A stretch of 64,000 bases of DNA, from positions 186,001 to 250,000 of the forward strand of contig NZ_VIKR01000007.1 in assembly GCF_007004765.1 (NCBI RefSeq). Reading direction: 5' to 3'. Origin of the DNA: Aliikangiella marina. GTDB lineage: Bacteria; Pseudomonadota; Gammaproteobacteria; Enterobacterales; Kangiellaceae. The position numbers and the translations under genes were made by a program. Position 1 is the first letter of the stretch, and every line of letters begins with the position of its first letter. This document shows, one piece after another, positions 25,673 through 35,083 of this stretch. Below the pieces are notes generated by a model. It was not told the origin of the DNA and ran no database searches. It saw only the letters and a program-made list of their open reading frames with translations.

Positions 25673-27454
25673 ATGAGTGCATATACCCACCCCCACAATG
25701 ATGCCGACTTTGTTTTTGAGCATATTGTGGAGTTTAATCAGCTTTGCCAACAGGCTGGATTAGAAGACATTAATACCGAATTATCATCGGCGATTCTTAC
25801 TGAAGCTGCCAAACTTGGTACCGATGTATTAGCGCCACTGAATTGGGAGGGTGATCAAAACGGTACCTCCATGACCGAAAAAGGTGTTCAAGAATCTCCA
25901 GGATTCGCCGAGGCTTATCAGCAGTTTGTTGAAAGTGGCTGGCCTTCGCTGACTGCAGCAGAAGCGTTTGGTGGTCAAAACCTTCCGCACGTGATGGGAA
26001 CTGCCGTTAATGAAGTTTGGCATACCTCCAACCTCGCTTTTGCGCTTTGTCCCATGCTCACTCATGGAGCAATCTCATCTCTCACCAATCACGGTTCAAA
26101 GGAGATGCAGGACACTTGGTTGCCTAATATGATCAATGGTACTTGGACTGGCACCATGAATTTAACTGAACCAAGTGCGGGTACCGACCTCGCAGCGGTT
26201 AAAACTAAAGCGGTCCCTAACGGCGATCACTATTTAATCTCAGGACAAAAAATATTTATTACCTGGGGCGATCACCAAATGACGGAAAATATCGTCCATT
26301 TAGTTCTCGCAAGAACCCCTGATGCACCGGCCGGTGTTAAGGGTATTTCTTTATTTATCGTTCCTAAATTCATGTTGGACGAAGCCGGTAATACCACAGA
26401 CAAACAAAACGATGTGAAATGTATCTCGACAGAACACAAACTGGGTATTCATGCTAGCCCAACTTGTACCATGAGTTTCGGCGACAACGGCGGGGCTGTT
26501 GGTTATTTGGTCGGCGAGGAAAACAAAGGTTTGTCGTACATGTTCACCATGATGAATCATGCGCGCCAAGATGTTGGATTGCAAGGTTTAGCAATATCTG
26601 AGCGCTCTTATCAGCAAGCACGCGATTACGCAAAAGAGCGAGTTCAGGGCACCAATAAAGACGGTTCTCGTTTTACTATCATTAACTTCCCTGATGTGAG
26701 ACGTATGTTGATGCTTATGAAAGCCGGCACAGAAGCTATGCGAGCGCTGTCATACTATGCGTCAGCAGAAATTGACCGTTCTCATTTTGCCGCTGACGAT
26801 AGCGCCAAGGTCAAACACCATAATCGTGTTGAATTGATGACTCCGATTGTCAAAGGTTGGCTAACAGAGTTTGCCCAAGAGCTTACTTATCTCGGAACTC
26901 AAATCCATGGCGGTATGGGCTTTGTCGAAGAAACAGGTTCCGCACAACATTATCGTGATGCGCGTATTTTAACGATCTATGAGGGAACCACAGGTATCCA
27001 AGCCCTTGACTTGGTGGGTCGAAAAACCTTGGTTAACGGCGGCGAATTTTTACAAGATCTACTCAACGATATTGCAGAAACGGCTGAAGCGTTAAAGGCA
27101 TCTGATAAATTCGCGAGTCACGCAGCAAAATTATCGAGTGCGCTCGATAAAGCCGCTCAAGCTCGACAATGGTTACTAGACAATGCGAAAGAAGATCGCT
27201 CTGCAGCAGGAGCTATCAGTGTCAATATGATGATGATGATGGGCTTCTTGTGCGGCGGTTGGATGATGGGCAAGTCAGCAATTAAAGCAGATAAATTGTT
27301 AGCCGCTGGCGAAGGCCATGAGGACTTCTTGAAAGCTAAGCTTATCACCTGCCAGTTCTACTTTGACCATTTGTTGCCTCGTGTCGATGGTTATTTTGCC
27401 GTGATTCAAAATGGTGGCGAAAGCATGATGGCAATGCCAGAAGATAGCTTCTAG
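25673..27454 (+). CDS. Acyl-CoA dehydrogenase (FadE/DmdC-like, with C-terminal extension)
   Basis: A 593-residue flavoenzyme. The acyl-CoA dehydrogenase core carries TGTMNLTEPSAGTDLAAVKTKA and KIFITWGDH (FAD and substrate region), then QIHGGMGFVEETG. The catalytic glutamate is in ILTIYEGTTGIQALDLVGRK. The final 130 residues form the extra domain found in the 590-residue branch that includes 3-methylmercaptopropionyl-CoA dehydrogenases (DmdC) and related long-chain enzymes. It oxidises acyl-CoA to enoyl-CoA, with electrons passing to ETF. The ATG has GAGGAA upstream. Substrate length cannot be read from sequence. The divergent AraC gene probably regulates it. Confidence 0.9.
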   Translation: MSAYTHPHNDADFVFEHIVEFNQLCQQAGLEDINTELSSAILTEAAKLGTDVLAPLNWEGDQNGTSMTEKGVQESPGFAEAYQQFVESGWPSLTAAEAFGGQNLPHVMGTAVNEVWHTSNLAFALCPMLTHGAISSLTNHGSKEMQDTWLPNMINGTWTGTMNLTEPSAGTDLAAVKTKAVPNGDHYLISGQKIFITWGDHQMTENIVHLVLARTPDAPAGVKGISLFIVPKFMLDEAGNTTDKQNDVKCISTEHKLGIHASPTCTMSFGDNGGAVGYLVGEENKGLSYMFTMMNHARQDVGLQGLAISERSYQQARDYAKERVQGTNKDGSRFTIINFPDVRRMLMLMKAGTEAMRALSYYASAEIDRSHFAADDSAKVKHHNRVELMTPIVKGWLTEFAQELTYLGTQIHGGMGFVEETGSAQHYRDARILTIYEGTTGIQALDLVGRKTLVNGGEFLQDLLNDIAETAEALKASDKFASHAAKLSSALDKAAQARQWLLDNAKEDRSAAGAISVNMMMMMGFLCGGWMMGKSAIKADKLLAAGEGHEDFLKAKLITCQFYFDHLLPRVDGYFAVIQNGGESMMAMPEDSF

Positions 27455-27479
27455 AAAGCGAACTTCTCTTAGGAAAATA

Positions 27480-27512
27480 AAAACCCCGGTAACCAAACAC
27501 TACCGGGGTTTT
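27480..27512. terminator. Bidirectional terminator between the acyl-CoA dehydrogenase and glmS
   Basis: Perfect 12-bp stem AAAACCCCGGTA / TACCGGGGTTTT with a 9-nt loop and T-runs on both sides, located between two convergent genes. Confidence 0.9.
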
Positions 27513-27521
27513 TTATGGGAT

Positions 27522-27572
27522 AGTACAGAGATAATGACAGTACTAAGATAACGATAGTACTGAGATAACTTA
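27522..27572. repeat. Three tandem 17-bp repeats at the glmS stop codon
   Basis: AGTACAGAGATAATGAC, AGTACTAAGATAACGAT and AGTACTGAGATAACTTA follow each other with a 17-bp period (27522, 27539, 27556). The last copy includes the glmS TAA stop. The function is unknown. Confidence 0.8.
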
Positions 27573-29402
27573 TTCTACCGTAACCGACTTCGCCAGATTT
27601 CGCGGTTGGTCGACATCTGTTCCGCGAATAACCGCAACATGATACGACAATAACTGGAGCGGCACAGTAAAGATAATTGGCGCTGTATAATGACTTTTGG
27701 CGCTACAGTGAATGATCTTTATGCCATCATTCTCGTTAATTTCGCTCTCTTTATCAGCAAAGACATACAGCTGACCACCTCGAGCACGCACTTCTTCCAT
27801 ATTTGATTTTAGTTTCTCTACTAAATCATTATTGGGCGCAACAACAACAATCGGCATGTCTTGATCAATGAGTGCGAGCGGTCCGTGTTTTAGTTCACCC
27901 GCAGCATAAGCTTCGGCATGAATATAAGAGATTTCTTTGAGTTTGAGTGCACCTTCCATTGCAATAGGGTATTGCTCACCACGGCCAAGGAACAGGGTAT
28001 GCTCTTTTTCGGTAAACTCTTCAGAAATATCTTCAATCGTTTTATCCATCGCCAAAGCTTCATTAATTTCCGAAGGAATTTGACGTAATTGATCGACAAT
28101 ACTGGCAATCTCTTCGGCAGGTAATGTCTGCTTTGACTGGGCCATCGCGGTAGCCAACATTAACAAACCTGTTAATTGGGTGGTGAAAGCTTTTGTTGAG
28201 GCGACGCCAATCTCTGCACCGGCGCGAGTCATAAATGCCATATCAGACTCTCTAACGAGCGACGACCCAGGCACGTTACATATGGTCAAACTCGCCATAA
28301 AACCTTGCTCTTTGGCAAGTCTTAAGGCCGCAAGGGTGTCAGCAGTTTCACCCGACTGAGAAATACTAATAAATAATGAGTCGGGTACCACAACCGATTT
28401 ACGATAACGGTATTCACTCGCGATTTCGACCTGACAAGGGATCTGAACCATTGCCTCAATCCAATATTTAGCAACCATTGCAGCATGATAACTGGTGCCA
28501 CACGCAATAATCTGGACAGATTTAACCTTGGTCAATAATTCAGGCGCTTTATTACCAAAAGATTCAACAACGACCGAATCATTGGTCAAGCGACCCTCTA
28601 AAGTATTGGAGATCGACGTCGGTTGCTCAAAAATTTCCTTCATCATAAAGTGACGGAATTGACCTTTGTCACCGGCATCATGTTGGACACTCGACTCTTC
28701 AAAATCTCGCTCAACTAACGCACCATTCGCATCTAAAATACGCACCTCTCGACGAGAGACTTCAGCCACTTCACCTTCTTCTAAAAACATAAATTGGCGT
28801 GTAACAGGAAGCAGCGCTAACTGATCAGACGCAATAAACATCTCACCAATGCCTTTACCTAACACAAGCGGACTTCCAGAACGAGCGACAACAAGTTGCT
28901 CTGGGTTCTGCTGGTCCATAACAACGGTACCATAGGCTCCTTCTAACAATTGCGTTGCTTTAAGTACCGCTTCGAGTAACGATTCGGTCGTCTTACGCTC
29001 GCGCTCAATAAGGTGCGCCATAACTTCAGTATCAGTATCAGAACTAAATGCATAGCCTTGAGACTTTAATTCTTCGCGTAACACTTCATAATTTTCGATA
29101 ATCCCATTATGCACAATCGCAATTCGATCATTCGAAAAGTGGGGGTGTGCATTATTTTCATTGGGTTCGCCATGAGTTGCCCAACGGGTATGAGCAATAC
29201 CGATATTCCCATCGATAGGCGCTTCTTCCATTGCTTTTTGTAGTTCAGCAACTTTACCCACTCTCCTTAAGCGCGCGATTTGCCCCTCGCTGATGACCGC
29301 TAAGCCCGCAGAGTCGTATCCTCGGTACTCAAGGCGTCTTAATCCTTCAATTAAGATTTCAGCAATATCCCTTTGCGCCACTGCGCCTACAATTCCACAC
29401 AT
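27570..29402 (-). CDS. glmS: Glutamine-fructose-6-phosphate aminotransferase GlmS
   Basis: A 610-residue enzyme starting [12 protein letters not shown], with Cys2 as the glutaminase nucleophile (class II amidotransferase domain, 1-230). Two SIS isomerase domains follow ([34 protein letters not shown], and [18 protein letters not shown]). It makes glucosamine-6-phosphate, the first committed step to UDP-GlcNAc for peptidoglycan and LPS. It starts 21 bp after glmU, so the two probably form an operon. The C-terminus [13 protein letters not shown] is the standard ending. No glmS ribozyme was recognised upstream. Confidence 0.98.
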   Translation of the reverse strand: MCGIVGAVAQRDIAEILIEGLRRLEYRGYDSAGLAVISEGQIARLRRVGKVAELQKAMEEAPIDGNIGIAHTRWATHGEPNENNAHPHFSNDRIAIVHNGIIENYEVLREELKSQGYAFSSDTDTEVMAHLIERERKTTESLLEAVLKATQLLEGAYGTVVMDQQNPEQLVVARSGSPLVLGKGIGEMFIASDQLALLPVTRQFMFLEEGEVAEVSRREVRILDANGALVERDFEESSVQHDAGDKGQFRHFMMKEIFEQPTSISNTLEGRLTNDSVVVESFGNKAPELLTKVKSVQIIACGTSYHAAMVAKYWIEAMVQIPCQVEIASEYRYRKSVVVPDSLFISISQSGETADTLAALRLAKEQGFMASLTICNVPGSSLVRESDMAFMTRAGAEIGVASTKAFTTQLTGLLMLATAMAQSKQTLPAEEIASIVDQLRQIPSEINEALAMDKTIEDISEEFTEKEHTLFLGRGEQYPIAMEGALKLKEISYIHAEAYAAGELKHGPLALIDQDMPIVVVAPNNDLVEKLKSNMEEVRARGGQLYVFADKESEINENDGIKIIHCSAKSHYTAPIIFTVPLQLLSYHVAVIRGTDVDQPRNLAKSVTVE

Positions 29403-29423
29403 TTTCTTCGTTTACTCCTTGAG

Positions 29424-30800
29424 CTACTTCTTTTTGGTTGGTCTTTTCCAACCTTCAATATGTTTTTGCTTAACTCGGCTGATACAAAGCATATCGTCAT
29501 CAACGTCGCCGGTGACCGTTGTACCAGCGCCGACGGTGACATTGTTACCGATCTTAACCGGCGCAACTAGCTGGCTATCGGAACCAATAAAAGCATCATC
29601 GCCTATCTCGGTTAAATGTTTGTTCGCACCGTCGTAATTGCAAGTTATCGTACCCGCACCAACGTTCACTCGTTTACCAATTTCACTGTTACCGAGGTAA
29701 GCTAAGTGACCCGCTTTAGTCCCTTCACCAATAACTGACTTCTTGAGTTCGACAAAGTTGCCTATATGCGAGTCATTATGCAGGTGGGTGCCTTCTCTTA
29801 AGCGTGCAAATGGACCGACTGAACAGTCGTTATCAACTATAGCGCCTTCGATCACGGTATTTGGCTTTATCACAACATTTTCGCCGATGGTACAATCTTT
29901 CAAGTAAACATTGGGACCAATTTGAGCGCCTTCTTTTATTACAACGCGACCTTCAATCACGCAATTTATATCGATTACAATGTCACTCTCACAACTCAGC
30001 GTACCACGCAAATCAAAGCGTGTGGGGTCCATAAAAGTAACACCGCCTGCCATAAGCTGTTTGGCCATTTCAATTTGCCAAACGCGCTCGAGCTCGGCCA
30101 ATTGAGCTAACGTATTGATACCTTCGACTTCAAAAAGCGCTAGTGGTTGAGCGGTGGTTACTTGTTGTCCGTCAGCGACGGCCATTGCAATAATATCGGT
30201 TAAGTAATATTCGCCCTGAGCGTTGTTATTATTCAGCTGTCCAATCCACTGTTTTAACTGGGTTGAGTTACAACACATAATGCCAGTATTCACTTCATTG
30301 ATATTCAATTGCTCTGGACTTGCATCTTTATGCTCAACAATACCAGTTACCTGGTTTTGACTATCTCGGGTGATTCGACCATAACCGGTCGGATCGTCTA
30401 ATAGACAAGTCATTAAAGCGATCCCTCTTGGATCTTCTCTTTGAATATCAATAAGTTGTGATAATGTATCATGATGCGTTAAAGGGACATCACCGTATAG
30501 AATAAGCGTCGGTGTATCATCAATTAAACCATCAAGTGCCATCTTCACCGCATGCCCAGTGCCTAACTGTTCAGTTTGTTCGACGAAAGACAACTCGATT
30601 TTTTCACCAACGACAGTTTGACGGACCCGATCACCACCATGACCAACAACCAAATGACAATGCTGAGCCCCCATAGAGCGACAATTATCGATGACATGTT
30701 GAACGAGAGGCTTACCGGCTAATTTGTGAAGAACTTTGGGTAATTTAGACTTCATCCGGCTTCCTTTGCCGGCAGCAAGAATAATAACTTGGATATCCAT
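29424..30800 (-). CDS. glmU: Bifunctional UDP-GlcNAc pyrophosphorylase / GlcN-1-P acetyltransferase GlmU
   Basis: A 458-residue enzyme. The N-terminal uridyltransferase domain has IILAAGKGSRMKSKLPKVLH. The C-terminal left-handed beta-helix is built from hexapeptide repeats and contains the acetyltransferase site (HIGNFVELKKS, NYDGANKH). It provides UDP-GlcNAc. In most gammaproteobacteria glmU directly follows atpC, but here a 4.2-kb islet with two unusual genes separates them. Expression is leftward with glmS. Confidence 0.98.
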   Translation of the reverse strand: MDIQVIILAAGKGSRMKSKLPKVLHKLAGKPLVQHVIDNCRSMGAQHCHLVVGHGGDRVRQTVVGEKIELSFVEQTEQLGTGHAVKMALDGLIDDTPTLILYGDVPLTHHDTLSQLIDIQREDPRGIALMTCLLDDPTGYGRITRDSQNQVTGIVEHKDASPEQLNINEVNTGIMCCNSTQLKQWIGQLNNNNAQGEYYLTDIIAMAVADGQQVTTAQPLALFEVEGINTLAQLAELERVWQIEMAKQLMAGGVTFMDPTRFDLRGTLSCESDIVIDINCVIEGRVVIKEGAQIGPNVYLKDCTIGENVVIKPNTVIEGAIVDNDCSVGPFARLREGTHLHNDSHIGNFVELKKSVIGEGTKAGHLAYLGNSEIGKRVNVGAGTITCNYDGANKHLTEIGDDAFIGSDSQLVAPVKIGNNVTVGAGTTVTGDVDDDMLCISRVKQKHIEGWKRPTKKK

Positions 30801-31052
30801 TCTTAAGCTAAATCCATAAAAATTGAATCAAGTGTCGTATTTTACGCAGATCATCCAGTGAGATAAACCTTTCAGATCAATATTAAACGCTTATATCGGT
30901 TAAGTTTGGCTCGCTTTCATCGATTTGTCATTTTTAAATACCGGCAGCCGATCGATTAAGCCGTTACTGGGGAGGTAACTGATTTATTATAGGTTATACT
31001 AGTAAATCGCGACGATATCTCAATCTATTTTAGCAAACCAAGGACCTTTGCT

Positions 31053-32954
31053 ATGCTGATTTCATTAAATAGGTGGTTATTAGCTTTTTTAGTAAGTGCT
31101 GTATTAATCACATTAAAGCCCGTATCTAATCTGGCTCTGGCTGCTGAAGTCCACACCTCTGAAACTGTGTGGGCTTTTGCAGACTCTCACGGGGATTACC
31201 AAGAATTAACCAAGCTCCTCAAAACAGCTGAAATAATCGACGAAGACAATAATTGGCGTGCTGGTAAATCGATTCTAGTTTCCACGGGTGATGTACTGGA
31301 CCGTGGACCGGGCCCTCGCAAGATTTTCGACTTACTGATAAAGCTCGAGCAACAGGCTACAGAAGCAGGCGGTAAACTGCTTTTTTCTCTAGGTAATCAT
31401 GAAGTCATGATTCTCGTTGGCGATCTGCGTTATGTCGCACCTGCAGAATATGCTGAGTTCGAAGAAGATGAAACCGAAGCTTTGAGAGACCAATATTTTG
31501 AACGTTTCGTCAACTATCACCAAACTAAGCTCCGCAAAGAACAAAAAAATTCACGCCTAAAGATAGATAAGAAAAAGGTCCGCATAAAATTCGATGAAGC
31601 ATTTCCGAAGGGTTATTTCGCGCGTTATGAAGCATTTTCCCCACAAGGTAAATACGGAAAATGGTTGTTAAACAAGGATTTTATTAACAAAGTTAACGAT
31701 AGACTTTTTACCCATGGTGGGTTGTCGCCAGAACTAGTTGGTAAAACCTTAAACGAGGTGAATGCACAACTAAAAGGCGAGTTATTAACCTATGTCAATG
31801 CTTGGCACGATCTATTATCGGACGGCTCACTCACTCATGGCATTCCGTTTCGCCAAAGAGCAAAGAGCATAATCAACCAAAAAGAAGAATTTGTGACTCA
31901 GTTTAACAGCCAGGAAAATGCTTTTCTCTTTTCAACCCAAAGCCCCACTTGGTATCGTGGCGCGATTTATTGCCATCCTTTTTATGAAAATGAGTCGTTG
32001 CGAAATATCCTCGCTAGCTTTGACGCCAAACAAGTATTACTAGGTCATTCGGTTACCCCGACTCGGCGAGTCAATCAAAGGTTAAACAATCAAGCCATTC
32101 TAATGGATACCGGCATGTTGGGCGATGTGTACGGGGGCAGCGGTAATATTATTCAAATTATCGACGACAAACTATCAGTGTTAAATTCTTCGGGAGAAGT
32201 CTATCAGCCTGAAACCGCTTATCACACGGCAATAAATTATCCAACCAACCTAAGCCACGATGAATTAGTCAAACTCTTGGAAACGAAAGAAGCTGACAAA
32301 ACCGAAAAACTCAAGACCGGAATCACACGACCGTCTCGATTAACCTTCAATGTAAATGGCAATAAAATACGCGCGTTATCAAAGTACATTGACGACAGTC
32401 CAAATTTGCAAAATGAACGCAAACGAAAGCCTGAAGATATGTATGCCGACCGCTATCATAATGATATTGCCGCTTACCGTTTGAGCGAGCTGATGGGGTT
32501 CAAACTTGTTCCTATCTCAACCACTAGACCGATGGATGAGGGTAGAGGATTGGTTCAATACTGGGTTGAAAATTCCTACACCGAGTACGAGGCCAATGAA
32601 AAAGGCTGGGCATATGACGGACATTGTAGTTATGAAGCACAAATGAATATGATGCGAGTATTTGATCTGTTAATTCATAACTTCGACCGAAATCCAACGA
32701 ATATTTTAATCGAAGAAAACCAAGGCCAGCTTGTCTGGATTGATCATTCCCGTAGTTTTTCGTTTAGACGGAAATTACCGAGAGAAATCGATCGCTCGAA
32801 CATTAAACTTACTCCAGAAGTTAGAAAAGCGCTTACCGAGCTGACTAAAGATAAAGTAAAAAAATCAATGGGGGATTTACTCAATCGAAATCAGATTAAT
32901 GCGCTGATGAAAAGACGAGACTTAATTTTAAACCTTGATCCGTTAGATGATTAA
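31053..32954 (+). CDS. Exported fusion: Shewanella-like metallophosphatase plus HipA/Fam20/PI4K-like kinase domain
   Basis: A 633-residue protein with an N-terminal signal peptide (about 1-31). Residues 38-375 are a calcineurin-like phosphoesterase of the Shewanella-like phosphatase type. All metal motifs are present: D44-x-H46, GD80VLDRG, GNHE (114-117), H221 and H332. Residues 428-625 form a second domain: probable lysine K444 (RALSKYI), NDIAAYRLSELMGFKLVP (470-487), GLVQYWVE, then catalytic-type HNFDRNPTNILI (D545, N550) and metal-type WIDHSRSF (D564). That pattern matches the HipA/Fam20/phosphatidylinositol-kinase-like fold seen in bacterial proteins, with a full set of active-site residues. 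The protein could therefore add and remove phosphate outside the cytoplasm. Both activities are inferred. A strong terminator follows. Confidence 0.75.
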   Translation: MLISLNRWLLAFLVSAVLITLKPVSNLALAAEVHTSETVWAFADSHGDYQELTKLLKTAEIIDEDNNWRAGKSILVSTGDVLDRGPGPRKIFDLLIKLEQQATEAGGKLLFSLGNHEVMILVGDLRYVAPAEYAEFEEDETEALRDQYFERFVNYHQTKLRKEQKNSRLKIDKKKVRIKFDEAFPKGYFARYEAFSPQGKYGKWLLNKDFINKVNDRLFTHGGLSPELVGKTLNEVNAQLKGELLTYVNAWHDLLSDGSLTHGIPFRQRAKSIINQKEEFVTQFNSQENAFLFSTQSPTWYRGAIYCHPFYENESLRNILASFDAKQVLLGHSVTPTRRVNQRLNNQAILMDTGMLGDVYGGSGNIIQIIDDKLSVLNSSGEVYQPETAYHTAINYPTNLSHDELVKLLETKEADKTEKLKTGITRPSRLTFNVNGNKIRALSKYIDDSPNLQNERKRKPEDMYADRYHNDIAAYRLSELMGFKLVPISTTRPMDEGRGLVQYWVENSYTEYEANEKGWAYDGHCSYEAQMNMMRVFDLLIHNFDRNPTNILIEENQGQLVWIDHSRSFSFRRKLPREIDRSNIKLTPEVRKALTELTKDKVKKSMGDLLNRNQINALMKRRDLILNLDPLDD

Positions 32955-32960
32955 AACAAA

Positions 32961-32996
32961 ACGGCGATCAGGTGAGCCTGATCGCCGTCTTGTTTT
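32961..32996. terminator. Bidirectional terminator between the phosphatase-kinase gene and the transporter gene
   Basis: Perfect 12-bp stem ACGGCGATCAGG / CCTGATCGCCGT with a TGAG loop, followed by CTTGTTTTGG on the plus strand and by TTTTGTTTTAA on the minus strand, between convergent genes. Confidence 0.88.
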
Positions 32997-33010
32997 GGAT
33001 TTGCTGTTTT

Positions 33011-34675
33011 TTAAATTCTTTCTAAATGAGGACTCATGGGTAAAGAGTCAGACCAGCGAACATCAAACTCAACTTCACATCCCAACTCATCAGCATCTGT
33101 CACTCGCAATTTCAATTTCAATTCACCACTTGTTCCTTTTGGTGGATGAAAGGTGATGTGAAGGTTGTGTTTATCAAAAACAATCCATTCAGGTAGCTTA
33201 GTATTTTGCACCGTGGTTAAGAAATAACGCAGTGCATCGCCTGGATCGGGATCATAGAAAAGATCCTCTGGAATTTTACTGCGCATCCGAAAACCAGAAC
33301 TTAGCTCAAAGTTTGCTATTTCACCGATAATTTGCGGCGCATTGCCGGTCTGACTATCTTCATAATCGCGACCATAAGTCTTAGAAATTTTGTAGCAAAT
33401 CAATAACATCAATGCCGATAGCGCCAAATTAAGCCACACAAACTCCATCGTTTCCCAATTAAAAGAATTAAGCCCTACGTAGATAACGCCAAACTGAAGT
33501 AGATCGCCTAAACGCCAAACAAAGGTATCGATGGTTGTTTTTGCCAGGTATTTATCGTCCCTATCCAAGGGTAAGTACAACGCATTGCGAGTCGTATTAG
33601 CAATGGAGTAACTCGCTGAATTTTCAGCAATCATGGTTAAAAACGCGACGATAAAAATCGGGACTAACGCAAGCAATCCGTAACCCAAAATCATCACCAC
33701 TGGGAGTATAAGTACGCTACCCTTGATGCCTATCCATCGAAATAAACGGGCAACAAGAAACGTTTGCAACAAAAAACCGAGGGAGCTAACCCAAGTGTAA
33801 TAGGTTGAATAATAACGAGTAATTAAATCTGCTTCCGATAGGTTCGGACTGGTTGCGGCAATCGCTGCGGCGGTGTCTTTAACATAGGAGGCAAAAATAA
33901 ACTCTCCAGTTGTATTAATCCAATTCATTAAAAGTACAAAAGCAGCGACATAAATAAGATACTTTTTACTAAAAATTAATCGGAATCCTTCGAGCGCGGA
34001 AATATGCTCTTCTTGGTCTTCAACATCAATTTTGTGGTTTTTAGACTCTTCCGGTAACTTTAATTCTGCACGCATTGATAAGTAGGTAGCGCCTACCAGA
34101 CAAATAACCGCAGCAAATAACACTGAGTTAATACCCGCTTGTCCATAAACCCAATCAGCAGAAAGCGATCCAAACCAGGCCCCTAATGTGGCTCCAATCA
34201 TAATGGGAGGAAAAAGCCTTTGTCCCGTTTTTTGATTCATTAAATCCGCACAATAAGACCAAAAGTGGGAAACTAAGAGAACACCGTAAATACTCTGCCA
34301 AACATAAAACACCATCGGGGTTTTGATATCTATGGCGATTAATCCCAGGAAAATCAGAATATTAACAAAGAAAAATCCATTCACCATGACGGTCAGTCCA
34401 TAGCGATGAGACTTATCTTGGTAATGCTTATAGAAGATACCGTAAACAAAGACGACGAAACCGATAGTTAGTGCAGAAATGGCGTTGGCCAAACTCTTGT
34501 CCATCGCTGAGCCGTTGGTTAGGATAAGTGTTTCGCGAACGACTTTTAACAGATAATGAGAATAAAGCAGGAAGAAAGCGTTGCCAATCAACATCCAGGT
34601 TGAAGGACCTTCACCTGGTCGGATGCGGGTTGCTACTGATAGAAGTTTTTCCCCAAAATGCAGTCGATTAGCCAT
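33011..34675 (-). CDS. NTP/NDP-exchanger-like MFS transporter with C-terminal CADG-like beta domain
   Basis: A 554-residue protein. Residues 1-435 hold about 11-12 hydrophobic segments. The pattern (FFLLYSHYLLKVVRETLIL near the N-terminus, IANTTRNALYLPLDRDDKYLAKTTIDTF later) is typical of ATP/ADP-carrier-like MFS proteins of free-living bacteria. Residues 450-545 form a soluble beta-sandwich-like domain: FRMRSKIPEDLFYDPDPGD, then LRYFLTTV, LPEWIVFD and LKLKLRVTDADELGCEVEFDV. This is the cadherin/dystroglycan-like (CADG or He_PIG) pattern, normally found outside the cell, and I do not know it fused to this transporter family. Transported substrate is unknown. No signal sequence is visible. Confidence 0.72.
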   Translation of the reverse strand: MANRLHFGEKLLSVATRIRPGEGPSTWMLIGNAFFLLYSHYLLKVVRETLILTNGSAMDKSLANAISALTIGFVVFVYGIFYKHYQDKSHRYGLTVMVNGFFFVNILIFLGLIAIDIKTPMVFYVWQSIYGVLLVSHFWSYCADLMNQKTGQRLFPPIMIGATLGAWFGSLSADWVYGQAGINSVLFAAVICLVGATYLSMRAELKLPEESKNHKIDVEDQEEHISALEGFRLIFSKKYLIYVAAFVLLMNWINTTGEFIFASYVKDTAAAIAATSPNLSEADLITRYYSTYYTWVSSLGFLLQTFLVARLFRWIGIKGSVLILPVVMILGYGLLALVPIFIVAFLTMIAENSASYSIANTTRNALYLPLDRDDKYLAKTTIDTFVWRLGDLLQFGVIYVGLNSFNWETMEFVWLNLALSALMLLICYKISKTYGRDYEDSQTGNAPQIIGEIANFELSSGFRMRSKIPEDLFYDPDPGDALRYFLTTVQNTKLPEWIVFDKHNLHITFHPPKGTSGELKLKLRVTDADELGCEVEFDVRWSDSLPMSPHLERI

Positions 34676-34777
34676 TATCGTCCTTTTTTTGCGTGGATTT
34701 TAAGATTTTAGCAGAAGTAGGGCGATAAGATACCCCAAATTTGTGTGGGAGATGTTACCTAAAAGTAACCTAAAGTG

Positions 34778-34918
34778 TTATTTGATCAGTACGGTTTTTT
34801 CGCACTGTTGGCTGGTCGTTTGAAAGTCGCTTTTAGCGGGTAACGTCAATACAAAAACCATGCACATAACAATGCTTGCTATGAATGCCATTAATGGTTT
34901 TAAGAAGGTGAGCTTCAT
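34778..34918 (-). CDS. Possible small membrane protein (46 aa)
   Basis: An ATG at 34918 opens a 46-codon frame with one hydrophobic span (LMAFIASIVMCMVFVLTL) followed by a short polar tail with one cysteine (TTSQQCEKTVLIK). No clear ribosome site is visible upstream. It lies between atpC and the transporter gene, within the 408-bp stretch 34676-35083, where otherwise only the atp terminator is seen. Real expression is uncertain. Confidence 0.4.
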   Translation of the reverse strand: MKLTFLKPLMAFIASIVMCMVFVLTLPAKSDFQTTSQQCEKTVLIK

Positions 34919-35031
34919 CGTGTAGACGCTATAATCATCAATTGTTTAATAAATAGACGATCAAACGATGATTTTGGTTTGCATTAACCCTAAAAAAACA
35001 ATTTGGCGGGAATGATTTGATTTAAATGGAC

Positions 35032-35055
35032 AAAAAAAGCGGCCTAAGCCGCTTT
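35032..35055 (-). terminator. Rho-independent terminator of the atp operon
   Basis: Stem AAAGCGGC / GCCGCTTT with a CTAA loop. On the minus strand it ends in a run of T. It is 28 bp after the atpC stop. Confidence 0.85.
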
Positions 35056-35083
35056 CTTCATTCTGTATCGACCAAAGCGAAAC

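Noticed and set aside
29403-29423. Possible glmS ribozyme or riboswitch
   Set aside because: Only 21 bp separate glmU and glmS, far too little for a glmS ribozyme, and no conserved core is visible.
34741-34777. GTTACCTAAA/AGTAACCTAAA near-repeat after the small frame
   Set aside because: Two imperfect copies of 10 bp in AT-rich DNA are not enough to claim a site.
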